Assembly (NCBI RefSeq): GCF_004361835.1
Contig: NZ_SNWD01000002.1
Coordinates: 124,001-188,000 of the forward strand
DNA length: 64,000 nt
Direction of reading: 5' to 3'
DNA from: Stakelama pacifica
GTDB lineage: Bacteria; Pseudomonadota; Alphaproteobacteria; Sphingomonadales; Sphingomonadaceae
Positions 16,848 through 26,170 of this stretch are shown piece by piece (the stretch's first letter is position 1; each line of letters opens with the position of its first letter). A model generated the notes under the pieces. That model did no database searches and was not told the origin of the DNA. It was given only the letters and a program-made list of their open reading frames with translations. The translations under genes were made by a program, and so were the position numbers.

Positions 16848-17762
16848 ATGGACCTGTATCTGCCCGTCGCCAATATCTCGGTGAACGCCCTTGTCATCAT
16901 CCTGCTCGGTGGCGGGGTGGGATTTCTGTCGGGCATGTTCGGCGTGGGCGGAGGGTTTCTGACCACCCCGCTGCTGATCGTGTACGGCATCTCCCCCACG
17001 GTTGCCGCCGCCTCCGCCGCTTCGCAGGTCACGGGATCGAGCATTTCCGGCGTTTCCGCCCATTTCCGGCGCGGCGGCGTGGATATGAAGATGGGCGGCG
17101 TGATGGTCATCGGCGGTGTCATGGGCTCGCTCGCCGGTGCCGGACTGTTCAGCCTGTTACAGCAGACCGGGCAGATCGATACCGTCATCGCGATCCTGTA
17201 TGTCGTCTTGCTGGGATCGGTCGGGTCGCTGATGGCAACCGAATCGATTCGCGCCATCCGGTCGAGCCGGTCGGGCACACCATCGCGGCCGCGCAAAAGG
17301 CGGCACCATCCGCTGGTCGCGTCATTGCCGCTGCGTACCCGATTCTATGCTTCGGGCCTGTATATTTCTCCGCTCGCGCCGCTGCTGCTGGGGTTCGGCG
17401 TCGGCATTCTCACCACGCTGCTCGGCATCGGCGGCGGATTCATCCTGATCCCGGCGATGCTCTATCTGCTCGGCATGCAGACGCGCGTGGTAGTCGGTAC
17501 CTCGCTGTTCCAGACCTTGTTCGTGACGGCGAGTGCGACGATGACGCATGCGCTGACCACGAAAGCCGTCGATATCGTGCTTGCTGCGCTGCTGCTGCTC
17601 GGATCCGTGACGGGCGCGCAGATCGGCGTTCGCTTCGCGCAGAAGATCAAGCCCGAATATCTCCGCCTCGCGCTCGCCGTGCTGGTGCTGCTGGTCGCGT
17701 TCCGCATGGCGCTGGGGCTTGGCTGGCGACCGGATGAAATCTATTCGGTCGAACCCTTGTGA
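16848..17762 (+). CDS. TauE/SafE family sulfite/anion exporter-like permease
   Basis: This roughly 304-residue permease of the TauE/SafE (DUF81) family has eight or so membrane helices in two repeats. Each repeat carries its signature: VGFLSGMFGVGGGFLTTPLLI near the start and LLGIGGGFILIPAML in the second half. An arginine-rich loop (about 130-165, SSRSGTPSRPRKRR) separates them. Members export sulfite, sulfoacetate or related anions, but the substrate here is unknown. An in-frame ATG 21 bases upstream is an alternative start. The stop overlaps the GTG of the TIGR02186 gene, a partnership seen in other alphaproteobacteria. Confidence 0.85.
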   Translation: MDLYLPVANISVNALVIILLGGGVGFLSGMFGVGGGFLTTPLLIVYGISPTVAAASAASQVTGSSISGVSAHFRRGGVDMKMGGVMVIGGVMGSLAGAGLFSLLQQTGQIDTVIAILYVVLLGSVGSLMATESIRAIRSSRSGTPSRPRKRRHHPLVASLPLRTRFYASGLYISPLAPLLLGFGVGILTTLLGIGGGFILIPAMLYLLGMQTRVVVGTSLFQTLFVTASATMTHALTTKAVDIVLAALLLLGSVTGAQIGVRFAQKIKPEYLRLALAVLVLLVAFRMALGLGWRPDEIYSVEPL

Positions 17763-18523
17763 GGCGCGCGCTTGCCCTGCTGATGCTTGCGCCGCTACTG
17801 CTCGGCGCGGCGAAACCGGTGCTGGTACCCGATGTCTCGCAGCGCGATATCGACATTATCTACAGCTTTACCGGCGCCGAATTGCTTCTCTTCGGCGCGA
17901 TCCTCTATCCCCGCGGGCGCGTGCCCGATCCGGGTAAGGACCAGGCCGATATCGTCATCGTCGTCAAAGGGCCGACCGAGGCGGTACAGGTGCGCGAGAA
18001 GCAGAAGGTCGCCGGAATCTGGGTGAATGCCGAGCGGATGCGCTATCGCTCCGCACCAACCTTCTATGCCGTCGCATCGTCGCGGCCGCTCGACACGATC
18101 GTCGATGACCGGACACGCGCCATTTATGAAATGGGCCTCGACCGGCTGCAATTATCGCCCGCGTCGGGCACATCCGCCGATACGCAGCAGCGTTTTGCCG
18201 CCGGGCTGGTCGATCTGCGTCGTCGCCACGGGCTTTATTATGAATCGCCCGACGCGGTCGAGATTACCGACGGCGTGCTGTATCGCGCGCGCATCCCCAT
18301 TCCCGCCCGCGTTCCGGTGGGACGCTTCACCGCCGAGACCTTTCTGGTCCGCGACGGCCATGTTCTTGCCGCTGCAACCCGCGAGATCATCATTCGCAAA
18401 TCGGGGTTCGAACGGTTCGTCGCGCGTGCGGCGAACCATGCGTCGCTGCTATACGGTCTGTGCGCGGTTGCGCTGTCGGTCGTTCTCGGCTGGGGTGCGG
18501 GGGCGCTCTGGCGTCGCTTCTAA
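17759..18523 (+). CDS. TIGR02186 family membrane-anchored protein
   Basis: The 254-residue protein starts at a GTG overlapping the previous stop (GTGA). It has a signal peptide (RRALALLMLAPLLLGAAKP), a periplasmic beta-rich domain with VPDVSQRDIDIIYSFTGAELLLFGAI (about 21-47) and IVIVVKGPTEAVQVREK, and one C-terminal membrane helix (about 228-250) ending in GAGALWRRF. These match TIGR02186, a family with no established function that is usually encoded with TauE/SafE permeases. It is likely to be a periplasmic partner of the permease, which is inference from context. Confidence 0.78.
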   Translation: MRRALALLMLAPLLLGAAKPVLVPDVSQRDIDIIYSFTGAELLLFGAILYPRGRVPDPGKDQADIVIVVKGPTEAVQVREKQKVAGIWVNAERMRYRSAPTFYAVASSRPLDTIVDDRTRAIYEMGLDRLQLSPASGTSADTQQRFAAGLVDLRRRHGLYYESPDAVEITDGVLYRARIPIPARVPVGRFTAETFLVRDGHVLAAATREIIIRKSGFERFVARAANHASLLYGLCAVALSVVLGWGAGALWRRF

Positions 18524-18600
18524 AGCACCCGCAGCAAAACCTTATATTTACCAGCGACATGCCATTGCCTGCCTGAACTCCAGCAACGGGCAGATACCAT

Positions 18601-20268
18601 ATGGATGCGAGCCGCGCGTTCGACCACGAAAGCGACCAGGACGGGCATAGCGATGCGCCGCGTGCCCGTAGTAGCGATTCGATCGGCATTCTCGTCGACA
18701 TTGCCGGATCGGGCGGCCTTGCCATCCTTGATCGCGCGCGGATTCTGGCGCTTTCGGGGCATTCCGACACGTTGGTCGCCCATAGCGGGTCGGTCGGGTC
18801 GCAGGTAAAGCTGCGTGTCGGATCGTCATGGCTGATCGCCACGATCCGCTCGCTGAAGCTGATCGGGGAGGATGGCGCGCGGATTTCGGCGCTGCTCGAC
18901 TTTCTGGGCGAAGGCGATGAGGAGCAGCTCACCGGAAAGCTCTGTCGCTTCCGCCGGGGCGTCACCCGCTATCCGGTGCCGGGTTGTGAAATCCATCCGG
19001 TCACCAGCGCCGACCTGAATCAGGTGTACGCCGCCGATGGCCGCGCGACGATCGGGATCGGCACCGTCTATCCGACCAGCGATATCCCCGCCTCGCTCTA
19101 TATCGATGCGATGCTGGGCAAGCATTTTGCGCTGCTGGGGTCGACCGGTACGGGCAAATCCACCGCCGCGGCGCTGATCCTCCACCGCATCTGCGCGCTC
19201 GCGCCGCAGGGGCATATCGTGATGATCGATCCGCATGGCGAATATGCTGCTGCATTCGGCACGAACGGGGCGCTATATGACGTTTCGAACCTGCAAATGC
19301 CCTATTGGCTGATGAATTTCGAGGAACATTGCGAGGTGTTCCTGACCAGCGAAGGATCGGCACGGCAGGTCGATGCCGATATTCTGGCCCGCTGCCTGTT
19401 GATGGCAAAGGCGAAGAACCGGCTGGCGCAGGAGGTGCCGAAGCTGACCGTCGATGCGCCGATCCCCTATCTGCTGTCCGACCTTACCAACATCATCACC
19501 AATGAAATGGGGCGGATGGACAAGGCCACCGACACCGCCCCCTATCTGCGCCTGAAAGGCAAGATCGACGAGATCAAGGCTGATCCGCGCTATGCCTTCA
19601 TGTTTTCCGGCATGCTGGTCGGCGACACCATGGCGAATTTCATGAGCCGCATCTTCCGCCTGCCGGGCGACGGCAAACCCATTTCGATCATCGACGTGTC
19701 GGGTGTGCCGTCCGAAATCACCTCGGTCGTGGTCGCGGTGCTCAGCCGGATGGTATTCGACTTCGCGATCTGGTCGCGCGGTTCGGCGCAGCATCCGATC
19801 CTGCTCGTGTGCGAAGAGGCGCATCGCTACATCCCCAATGAACGCAATGCGGATCGATCGGCGGTCGGGCGCATTCTGTCGCGCATTGCCAAGGAAGGGC
19901 GCAAATATGGGGTGTCGCTGGGCCTTATCACGCAGCGCCCCTCCGACCTTGCGGAAGGGGTGCTCTCGCAATGCGGGACGATCCTGTCGATGCGGCTCAA
20001 CAATGATCGCGATCAGGCCTATGTGCGCGGCGCCATGCCGGAGGGAGCGCGCGGCTTTCTTGATGCGCTGCCGGCGCTGCGTAACCGCGAATGCATCATT
20101 TGCGGCGAAGGCGTGGCGACCCCCATCCGCGTCGCCTTCGATACGCTGGACGAGGATAAGCGCCCGGCCTCGGACGATCCGGTCTTTTCGGAACTCTGGA
20201 GCCGGACAGGCGGTGAGGAAGGCGTGATCGCCGAAACCATCCGCCGCTGGCGAACGCAGGGACGCTGA
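18601..20268 (+). CDS. HerA-like ATP-binding protein (DUF87)
   Basis: This is a 555-residue hexameric-type ATPase of the HerA/FtsK superfamily. An N-terminal HAS-barrel (about 25-130) is followed by the Walker A motif GSTGTGKST (about 180-188), MIDPHGEY, Walker B ILLVCEEAHRYIP (about 400-412), and an arginine-finger region around RILSRIAKEGRKYGVSLGLITQRPSDL. HerA proteins pump DNA and normally work with the nuclease NurA, but no NurA-like gene is adjacent. The neighbours are permease genes on one side and a convergent M23 peptidase on the other. No strong ribosome binding site is visible before the ATG. Confidence 0.85.
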   Translation: MDASRAFDHESDQDGHSDAPRARSSDSIGILVDIAGSGGLAILDRARILALSGHSDTLVAHSGSVGSQVKLRVGSSWLIATIRSLKLIGEDGARISALLDFLGEGDEEQLTGKLCRFRRGVTRYPVPGCEIHPVTSADLNQVYAADGRATIGIGTVYPTSDIPASLYIDAMLGKHFALLGSTGTGKSTAAALILHRICALAPQGHIVMIDPHGEYAAAFGTNGALYDVSNLQMPYWLMNFEEHCEVFLTSEGSARQVDADILARCLLMAKAKNRLAQEVPKLTVDAPIPYLLSDLTNIITNEMGRMDKATDTAPYLRLKGKIDEIKADPRYAFMFSGMLVGDTMANFMSRIFRLPGDGKPISIIDVSGVPSEITSVVVAVLSRMVFDFAIWSRGSAQHPILLVCEEAHRYIPNERNADRSAVGRILSRIAKEGRKYGVSLGLITQRPSDLAEGVLSQCGTILSMRLNNDRDQAYVRGAMPEGARGFLDALPALRNRECIICGEGVATPIRVAFDTLDEDKRPASDDPVFSELWSRTGGEEGVIAETIRRWRTQGR

Positions 20269-20294
20269 CCGGCCGGTGCGCAAAGCCCGGCGTA

Positions 20295-21815
20295 TTATCC
20301 CTTGGGAGAATGCTCCGGCTTTGCGGCCACCGCCTCGGCTTGCTCTGCCGCGCTCGGCAGCGCGAGCAGCTTGGACAATTTCGCCTTGAATGCGCTCAGC
20401 GCGCTGCCGCCCAGCCGGTCGGTCGTGGCGTAGCTGACGCCCTGCGGATTGATCGCGCGACCGTTCTTCTGAACCTCATAATGGACGTGCGGGCCGGTGG
20501 AGATACCGGTCGATCCGACGCTGCCGATCCGTTGCCCGCGATCGACATGCGCGCCCGCGCGCACCGCAAATTTGCTCATATGGCCGTACACGGTGACATA
20601 GCCGCTGCTGTGGCGGATCTTCATCAGATTGCCATAGCCGCCCGCACGCCCTGCAAAGATCACCGTTCCCGCCGCCGCAGCGCGGATCGGCGAGCCTGAC
20701 GGCGCGGCAATATCCAGTCCCTTATGCATCCGCTTATAATGCAGCAGCGGATGCATGCGCATACCGAAGGTGGAGGTGATCCGCCCCTGTACCGGCATGA
20801 CCATCATGCCGGTGGTTTCGCCGACGCCTTTGCGATCATACCAGGCGCTTTTGCCGCCCTTGTCCCAGCGCAGCAGATCAACGTCGCCGCCCTTGTGATC
20901 GAGCCCGGCATACATCAGATCGCCGAGCTGAACCTCGCCGGTCTCCGCGCGCGCGCGTTCGATGACAAGATCGAATGTATCATTGCTGTCGACCCGCGAC
21001 ATCGGCAGGCGGCTGGCGATCGCCTTGATATAGGCCTCCACCGCGCGCGCGGGCGCGCCGGCGGCGCGTGCCGACCGATAGAGGCTGCCGCCGACCCGAC
21101 CGGTGATGCGCAGCGGCGTATGATCGATCGCGATCGGAATGCGGTGCGCGACCAGTCCGGATTCCGCGCGCTCCAGCTCGACGCGCAGGTCGAAGCGCGC
21201 GCGGAAGGCCAGCTTTTCCAGCGGGCGGGGCTGCGATTTATCGAAACGGCGGCCCAGCGTCAGCGCAAGCCGGGTGCCCGGTTCGATCGATCCATCGCCC
21301 AGCGCCGTATCGATCAGGGAAACGGCATGCTTCGCTTCATCCGCGCCGACACCCGCGCGGCGCAGCACGGCGGCAAGGTCATCGCCATGGCCAACCAGCG
21401 CGCTCGCCTGAATGATCGGGCGCTCAGGCGTATCGGCAAGCGGATGGACAAGACTGGTTGCCGGGCTGTGCTTGCCCGTCGTCGCGCCGAGCGCCAGCGC
21501 GGAAATCGACTGGGTTTGCGCCGCATCCCATTCGCTGCCGGTCAGGGCAGGCGCGGATTCGGAAAGGATCGGGCGCGAAATGCCCGGCGCCAGCAGCACG
21601 GTGAGCGCGCACAGTCCCGCACAGGTCGCGGCACCGCGCCACCATTCGCGCGAACCGATATTCGATCCCAGATCGGGAGCGATTTCGAAATCAGGAAAGC
21701 GGTCGCGGAAACGGTCGGCAAAGGTCCGGGGACGATCCGCCTGCGGCAGGCGACCGAAGGAGATCGCGCCTGTGCCGCTGCCGTGATCGAATGCCAGATC
21801 GTTGCGCAAAAACAA
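20295..21815 (-). CDS. M23 family metallopeptidase (peptidoglycan hydrolase-like)
   Basis: The 506-residue envelope protein has one N-terminal membrane segment (about 58-80), a middle region resembling the LysM/OapA-like N-terminal domain (about 150-300) and a C-terminal LytM/M23 domain. The zinc ligands are visible in HKGLDIAAPSG (about 361) and the HVHYE motif (about 441), plus FGMRMHPLL. It probably cleaves peptidoglycan cross-bridges or serves as an activator in cell separation. The start is TTG: no ATG or GTG exists in frame before the membrane segment, and MFLRN matches the expected family beginning. It is divergent from the Suv3-like helicase. Confidence 0.85.
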   Translation of the reverse strand: MFLRNDLAFDHGSGTGAISFGRLPQADRPRTFADRFRDRFPDFEIAPDLGSNIGSREWWRGAATCAGLCALTVLLAPGISRPILSESAPALTGSEWDAAQTQSISALALGATTGKHSPATSLVHPLADTPERPIIQASALVGHGDDLAAVLRRAGVGADEAKHAVSLIDTALGDGSIEPGTRLALTLGRRFDKSQPRPLEKLAFRARFDLRVELERAESGLVAHRIPIAIDHTPLRITGRVGGSLYRSARAAGAPARAVEAYIKAIASRLPMSRVDSNDTFDLVIERARAETGEVQLGDLMYAGLDHKGGDVDLLRWDKGGKSAWYDRKGVGETTGMMVMPVQGRITSTFGMRMHPLLHYKRMHKGLDIAAPSGSPIRAAAAGTVIFAGRAGGYGNLMKIRHSSGYVTVYGHMSKFAVRAGAHVDRGQRIGSVGSTGISTGPHVHYEVQKNGRAINPQGVSYATTDRLGGSALSAFKAKLSKLLALPSAAEQAEAVAAKPEHSPKG

Positions 21816-22059
21816 GGTGCGCCGCCCCCCGTTGTGAAGTGAACCGCTTGAACCCGGCCCGAAATGAATTGGTGATGTATCCTATATGCTAAAGTCAATT
21901 TAACCGGGCGGGGCTGCGGCTCGTCCTGCGGCGAAACGTTGCGGAAAGACGGCGAACGTCGGAAACCGTGACAATTCAGCGCGTTTGCCGCGCTCCGTTC
22001 CGGACAATTGCGAGTTTCGGTTGCGCAACCGGGCGACAATCGCGATCTTGGCAATCGTG

Positions 22060-24567
22060 ATGAGTAATTTCGCGCGCAGCCCGGTAACGGCAGTGCTGGG
22101 TCCGACGAATACCGGCAAGACGCATCTCGCGGTGGAGCGGATGTGCGCGCATTCCAGCGGCATTATGGGCTTTCCGCTGCGTCTGCTCGCGCGCGAAATC
22201 TATGACCGGGTGGTTGCGATAAAGGGCGCGGATTCGGTTGGGTTGATTACGGGCGAGGAGAAGATCCTGCCCGCAAATGCCCGCTGGCTGCTGTGCACCG
22301 CCGAAAGCATGCCGCTGGATCGCGAAGCTGCGTTCCTCGCGCTGGATGAGGCGCAACTGGGTGCAGACCCGGAACGGGGCCATGTGTTTACCGACCGGTT
22401 GCTGCGCGCACGGGGCCGGGAGGAAACGATGCTGCTCGGATCCGACGCCTTACGCCCCATGCTCAAAGCGCTGGTCCCCGATGCGGAGATCATCGGCAGG
22501 CCGCGCTTTTCGACGCTGAGCTATGCGGGTGCGAAAAAACTTTCGCGCCTGCCCCGCCGCTCGGCGATCGTCGCCTTTTCCGCTGAAGAGGTCTATGCCG
22601 TCGCCGAAACGCTGCGGCGACTGCGCGGCGGCACGGCGGTGGTGATGGGCGCGCTGTCGCCGCGAACCCGCAATGCGCAGGTGCAGATGTTCCAGTCGGG
22701 AGAGGTCGATTATCTGGTCGCCACCGATGCGATCGGCATGGGCCTGAACCTCGATGTTACGCATGTCGCCTTTGCGGGGCTCCACAAATTTGACGGCCGC
22801 CGTCGTCGCCGCCTGACCGTCGCCGAAATGGCGCAGATTGCAGGGCGCGCCGGACGGCATCAGCGCGACGGCACGTTCGGCGCACTGCACGAAGAGGGGC
22901 CGGATGCCTTCACCCCCGAAGAGGTCATGGCGATCGAGGGGCATCACATCCCCCGGCTCGACCATCTGTTCTGGCGCGACGGCGCGCCCGACCTTTCCAG
23001 CCTCGATACGCTGATCGCGGGACTCGAGGCACGTCCCGAACCGGGCGTGATGCGCGCCGCGCCACAGGCGATCGACCTTGCCGTGCTCAAGCGGCTCGCC
23101 GATGAGGACTGGGTGCGCCAGCGCGCGCGCGGCAAAGGTGCGGTAAATCGGCTCTGGGCTGCATGCGGGCTTCCCGATTTCCGCAAGCTGGGCGTCGATC
23201 CGCATGCACGCTTCGTCGGGCGTATTTTTAGCCATCTGACCGAGGGCAGCGGCCATATTCCGCACCCATGGTTCGCCGGCGAGATTGCGAAGCTCGACAA
23301 TGTGCAGGGCGATGTCGAGATGATCGCCGCGCGCATCGCCGCGATCCGCAGCTGGGCCTATATCGCGCATCGCGACGGCTGGCTTGCGGACCCCATGCAC
23401 TGGGCCGAGCGCACCCGCGCGATCGAGGAAAAGCTCTCCGACGCGCTGCACGACCGGCTGACTCAGCGCTTTGTCGACCGGCGCACCTCGGCGCTGCTTC
23501 GCCAGATCGGCAGCGGCGCCGCCGACCTGCCGGTCGAAATCGGCGCTGAAGGAGAAGTGATGGTCGATACGCATCAGCTCGGCACGCTCAACGGCTTTCG
23601 CTTCACCGTCGCCGCTGATGCGCGGGCGAGCGACAAGCGCATGCTGCTCGCCGCCGCCGAAAAGCGGCTGGGCAAGGAACTGGCCCGGCGGGCCGATGCG
23701 CTGGCACAGGCGAAGGATGAGGAATTCGCGCTCGATACCGGCGAGGAAGCGCGGCTGTTATGGCAGGGCGTACCGTTCGCGCGGTTAAAGGCCGGCCTGG
23801 CGCTCACCCGCCCTCGCATCCTGCTCGACCGCGCGCTCGATTCGCTCGAAGCGGCAGATCGCGCCACAGTGGAAGCGCGCGCGCAGCGATGGGTCGAAAG
23901 CGAACTCTCCCGGCATTGCACAGCGCTCACCCGGCTCGATGCAATCGCGCGTGACCCGCAAGCATCGCCCGCGCTGCGCGCCGTGGCGGCTGCGCTGGGC
24001 GATCATGGCGGGCTTACCCCGCGCGATCCGCTTGCCGATTCGGTCGCCGCGCTTTCGCCCGAAGAGCGACGGCGGCTGCGCAAAGCGGGCATCACGATCG
24101 GCGTACTCGATATTTTCGATCCCCGGCTGATGAAGCCTGCGGCGACCCGGTGGCGCCACCTCTTGTTCCGCCTGCGCGGCGACCCGGTCCGCGCGCTGCC
24201 GCCCGAGGGCGCGACGGTGCTCGACCGGGGCACAGGCGGCGCCAGCCCGGCTATGGGATTTCGCGCGATCGGGGGGCAGGCGGTACGCATGGACCTGATC
24301 GAGCGTATTTCGAAAGCTGCGCACGATGCGCGGCAGGGGCGCAAGCCCTTCGCGCCCGATCCAGCGCTTGCGGTATCGATCGGTTTGAAGCCCGAAACGC
24401 TCGACCGGCTAATGGCACGACTCGGTTTTCGCGCCACCAGCCCGCACGAGGGCACGCCGCGCTGGATCTGGCGCGGCCGCCCTGCCCCGCGCCGCGAAAA
24501 GCCAGCCGCGCCGCGCCCGGAAAACGCCTTTGCCGCGCTCGCCGATCTGGACCTTCGCAATGGCTGA
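22060..24567 (+). CDS. Suv3-like DEAD/DEAH-type helicase
   Basis: This is an 835-residue superfamily 2 helicase of the Suv3 group, related to mitochondrial RNA helicases of the degradosome. Motif I GPTNTGKT is at residues 14-21, motif II is LDEAQL (about 103), motif III-like LLGSDALRP follows, then motif V ATDAIGMGLNLDV (about 223) and motif VI QIAGRAGRH (about 260). The long C-terminal half is alphaproteobacterium-specific and ends in a basic RPAPRREKPAAPRPE tail. The ATG chosen is just before the SPVTAVLGPTNTGKT start of the fold; an upstream open extension is less likely. It overlaps the S4 gene by eight bases. Confidence 0.85.
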   Translation: MSNFARSPVTAVLGPTNTGKTHLAVERMCAHSSGIMGFPLRLLAREIYDRVVAIKGADSVGLITGEEKILPANARWLLCTAESMPLDREAAFLALDEAQLGADPERGHVFTDRLLRARGREETMLLGSDALRPMLKALVPDAEIIGRPRFSTLSYAGAKKLSRLPRRSAIVAFSAEEVYAVAETLRRLRGGTAVVMGALSPRTRNAQVQMFQSGEVDYLVATDAIGMGLNLDVTHVAFAGLHKFDGRRRRRLTVAEMAQIAGRAGRHQRDGTFGALHEEGPDAFTPEEVMAIEGHHIPRLDHLFWRDGAPDLSSLDTLIAGLEARPEPGVMRAAPQAIDLAVLKRLADEDWVRQRARGKGAVNRLWAACGLPDFRKLGVDPHARFVGRIFSHLTEGSGHIPHPWFAGEIAKLDNVQGDVEMIAARIAAIRSWAYIAHRDGWLADPMHWAERTRAIEEKLSDALHDRLTQRFVDRRTSALLRQIGSGAADLPVEIGAEGEVMVDTHQLGTLNGFRFTVAADARASDKRMLLAAAEKRLGKELARRADALAQAKDEEFALDTGEEARLLWQGVPFARLKAGLALTRPRILLDRALDSLEAADRATVEARAQRWVESELSRHCTALTRLDAIARDPQASPALRAVAAALGDHGGLTPRDPLADSVAALSPEERRRLRKAGITIGVLDIFDPRLMKPAATRWRHLLFRLRGDPVRALPPEGATVLDRGTGGASPAMGFRAIGGQAVRMDLIERISKAAHDARQGRKPFAPDPALAVSIGLKPETLDRLMARLGFRATSPHEGTPRWIWRGRPAPRREKPAAPRPENAFAALADLDLRNG

Positions 24568-24868
24568 TACGCCCCGGATGCGGATCGATCGCTTCCTGTG
24601 GTGGGCGCGCGTGACCAAGTCGCGCAGCATCGCACAGAAAATGGCCGAATCGGGCACGATGCGCCTCGATGGGCGGCGGATCGATCGCGCTCATGCGCAG
24701 GTGCGCCCCGGCTCGATCATCGCATTTGCCCGCGATGGAAGCGTCCGCATTCTGCGGGTAGAGGCATTGCCGGTCCGGCGCGGTCCGCCTGCCGAAGCGG
24801 CCACGCTTTTCACCGAACTCATTCCCGGCAATACCAAAGACGTTGACGCATCAAGCGACGCCGCATAG
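24560..24868 (+). CDS. S4 domain RNA-binding protein (Hsp15-like)
   Basis: The 102-residue protein carries an S4 domain: [34 protein letters not shown] sequence (residues about 6-36) matches the Hsp15/HslR fold that binds rRNA. DGRRI and VRPGSII complete the domain. Hsp15 acts on stalled 50S subunits carrying nascent chains. It overlaps the helicase stop codon by eight bases and is followed by fdxA, so the helicase and S4 protein are translated together, suggesting a shared RNA role. Confidence 0.85.
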   Translation: MADTPRMRIDRFLWWARVTKSRSIAQKMAESGTMRLDGRRIDRAHAQVRPGSIIAFARDGSVRILRVEALPVRRGPPAEAATLFTELIPGNTKDVDASSDAA

Positions 24869-24902
24869 CAGGAACCGAGATGTTGACTGGAGCTGTTACC
24901 CG

Positions 24903-25244
24903 ATGACCTATGTCGTGACCGATGCCTGCATCCGTTGCAAATATATGGATTGTGTCGAGGTGTGCCCCGTCGACTGTTTCTATGAGGGCGAGAATATGCT
25001 CGTCATCAACCCCAGCGAATGCATCGATTGCGGGGTGTGCGAACCCGAATGCCCGGCCGAGGCAATCCTGCCCGATACCGAGGGCGGTCTGGAACAATGG
25101 CTTGAGGTGAACGCGACCTTCTCGGCCCAATGGCCCAATGTCACGACCAATGCCGGACAGACGCCCGACGATGCCGACGAGCATAAGGGCGAAGAGGGCA
25201 AGTTCGAGAAATATTTCTCGCCCGAGCCCGGCAAGGGCGACTGA
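24903..25244 (+). CDS. fdxA: ferredoxin FdxA, 7Fe type
   Basis: This 113-residue electron carrier is typical of alphaproteobacteria. Cysteines at 9, 12, 17, 21 and 25 and the second set at 40, 43, 46 and 50 supply ligands for one 3Fe-4S and one 4Fe-4S cluster; the [12 protein letters not shown] motif is unmistakable. The C-terminus has the family's acidic [15 protein letters not shown] tail. The start at [10 protein letters not shown] gives the normal family length. It follows the S4 gene by 34 bases on the same strand and is probably cotranscribed. Confidence 0.95.
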   Translation: MTYVVTDACIRCKYMDCVEVCPVDCFYEGENMLVINPSECIDCGVCEPECPAEAILPDTEGGLEQWLEVNATFSAQWPNVTTNAGQTPDDADEHKGEEGKFEKYFSPEPGKGD

Positions 25245-25386
25245 TCACGCGCCTGCCGTCGCTGCGGCGCGGAACAGCGCGAACCGCGTAATTTCGCCCG
25301 CGCAATGGCTTTTTGTGCCGATGCGGTGCGAAGTCGTGCGATGATCGCTAGTAATTTTATTACGGCTATGTTAAACGGGTAGCTGA

Positions 25387-25405
25387 CGGAGAGGGTTTCT
25401 CTCCG
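25387..25405 (+). promoter_or_regulatory. stem-loop in the carD upstream region
   Basis: CGGAGAG, a 5-base GGTTT loop and CTCTCCG make a perfect 7-bp hairpin 110 bases before carD. The 270-base fdxA-carD gap also has an AT-rich patch around 25349-25377 that could hold the promoter, so this may be a structure in the carD leader. Confidence 0.35.
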
Positions 25406-25514
25406 CCCGGAGACGTTTGATTCTCGCCCCGGTCGCATTGTTCCGGCGCGGCAGAGCCGAGCCGTAGCGATGCGCTGTCCCTTGGGCAATAGTTCACGGA
25501 AAGGTTGCACCCCT

Positions 25515-26054
25515 ATGGCTGCAAAGGCGCTGTCCTTCGATGTCGGCGATTACGTTGTTTATCCCAAGCACGGCGTCGGTCGTGTTATCGAGCTCCAGAA
25601 ACAGGAAATCGCGGGAATGCCGCTCGAACTGTATGTCCTCCGGTTCGAAAAGGAACGCATGACCCTGCGCGTGCCCACCAACAAGGCCGAAAGCGTCGGC
25701 ATGCGCAAACTCTCCAGCGACAAGACGCTGAAAGAAGCGCTCGATACGCTGAAGGGCAAACCCAAGGTGAAGCGCACCATGTGGTCGCGCCGCGCCCAGG
25801 AATATGAAGCCAAGATCAATTCCGGCGATCTGGTATCGATTGCGGAGGTCGTGCGCGACCTGTTCCGTGCCGATGACCAGCCCGAGCAGAGCTATTCGGA
25901 GCGGCAGATTTTCGAAGCCGCTGCCTCGCGTCTTGCGCGCGAACTGGCCGCGATGGAACAGGTCGACGAACCCGCCGCGCTTGAAAAAATCCTCGATATT
26001 CTGCGCGAAGCGGCACCCAAATATAACAAGGAAAAGGACGCAGCTGCCGCCTGA
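25515..26054 (+). CDS. carD: CarD family transcriptional regulator
   Basis: The 179-residue protein binds the RNA polymerase beta subunit and stabilises open promoter complexes, notably at rRNA promoters. The N-terminal RNAP-interaction domain is seen in FDVGDYVVYPKHGVGRV (about 8-24) and the C-terminal helical DNA-binding domain around WSRRAQEYEAKINSGD and SERQIFEAAASRLARELA. The start ATG is preceded by GGAAAGG at a loose spacing. The gene stands as its own unit with a long leader and a strong terminator. Confidence 0.92.
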   Translation: MAAKALSFDVGDYVVYPKHGVGRVIELQKQEIAGMPLELYVLRFEKERMTLRVPTNKAESVGMRKLSSDKTLKEALDTLKGKPKVKRTMWSRRAQEYEAKINSGDLVSIAEVVRDLFRADDQPEQSYSERQIFEAAASRLARELAAMEQVDEPAALEKILDILREAAPKYNKEKDAAAA

Positions 26055-26080
26055 TAGGCTTCGGTTTCGTTCCATCCATG

Positions 26081-26110
26081 AGGGGCGGTCCGGCAACGGG
26101 CCGCCCTTTT
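26081..26110 (+). terminator. intrinsic terminator after carD
   Basis: GGGCGGTCC pairs with GGGCCGCCC (one G-T pair) around a 6-base loop and is followed by TTTT. It lies 27 bases past the carD stop. Confidence 0.8.
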
Positions 26111-26113
26111 CAT

Positions 26114-26144
26114 TTGCGCGGCCTGCATCTTGGTGTATTATAAC
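26114..26144 (+). promoter_or_regulatory. possible promoter of the first GIN-domain gene
   Basis: TTGCGC and TATAAC are separated by 19 bases, just after the carD terminator and about 27 bases before the start codon. The spacing is longer than ideal. The downstream GIN gene has a very similar arrangement. Confidence 0.4.
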
Positions 26145-26170
26145 GGCGATACACCGAAGAGGATTTTCGC

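Noticed and set aside
18601..20268. HerA-based antiphage system such as Sir2-HerA or DUF4297-HerA
   Set aside because: No Sir2, DUF4297 or nuclease gene is adjacent; neighbours are a permease pair and an M23 peptidase.
22450..23574. A 374-codon minus-strand frame inside the Suv3-like helicase
   Set aside because: It is in antisense to motifs of a clear helicase and rich in Arg, Ala and His, as expected from a GC-rich shadow frame.
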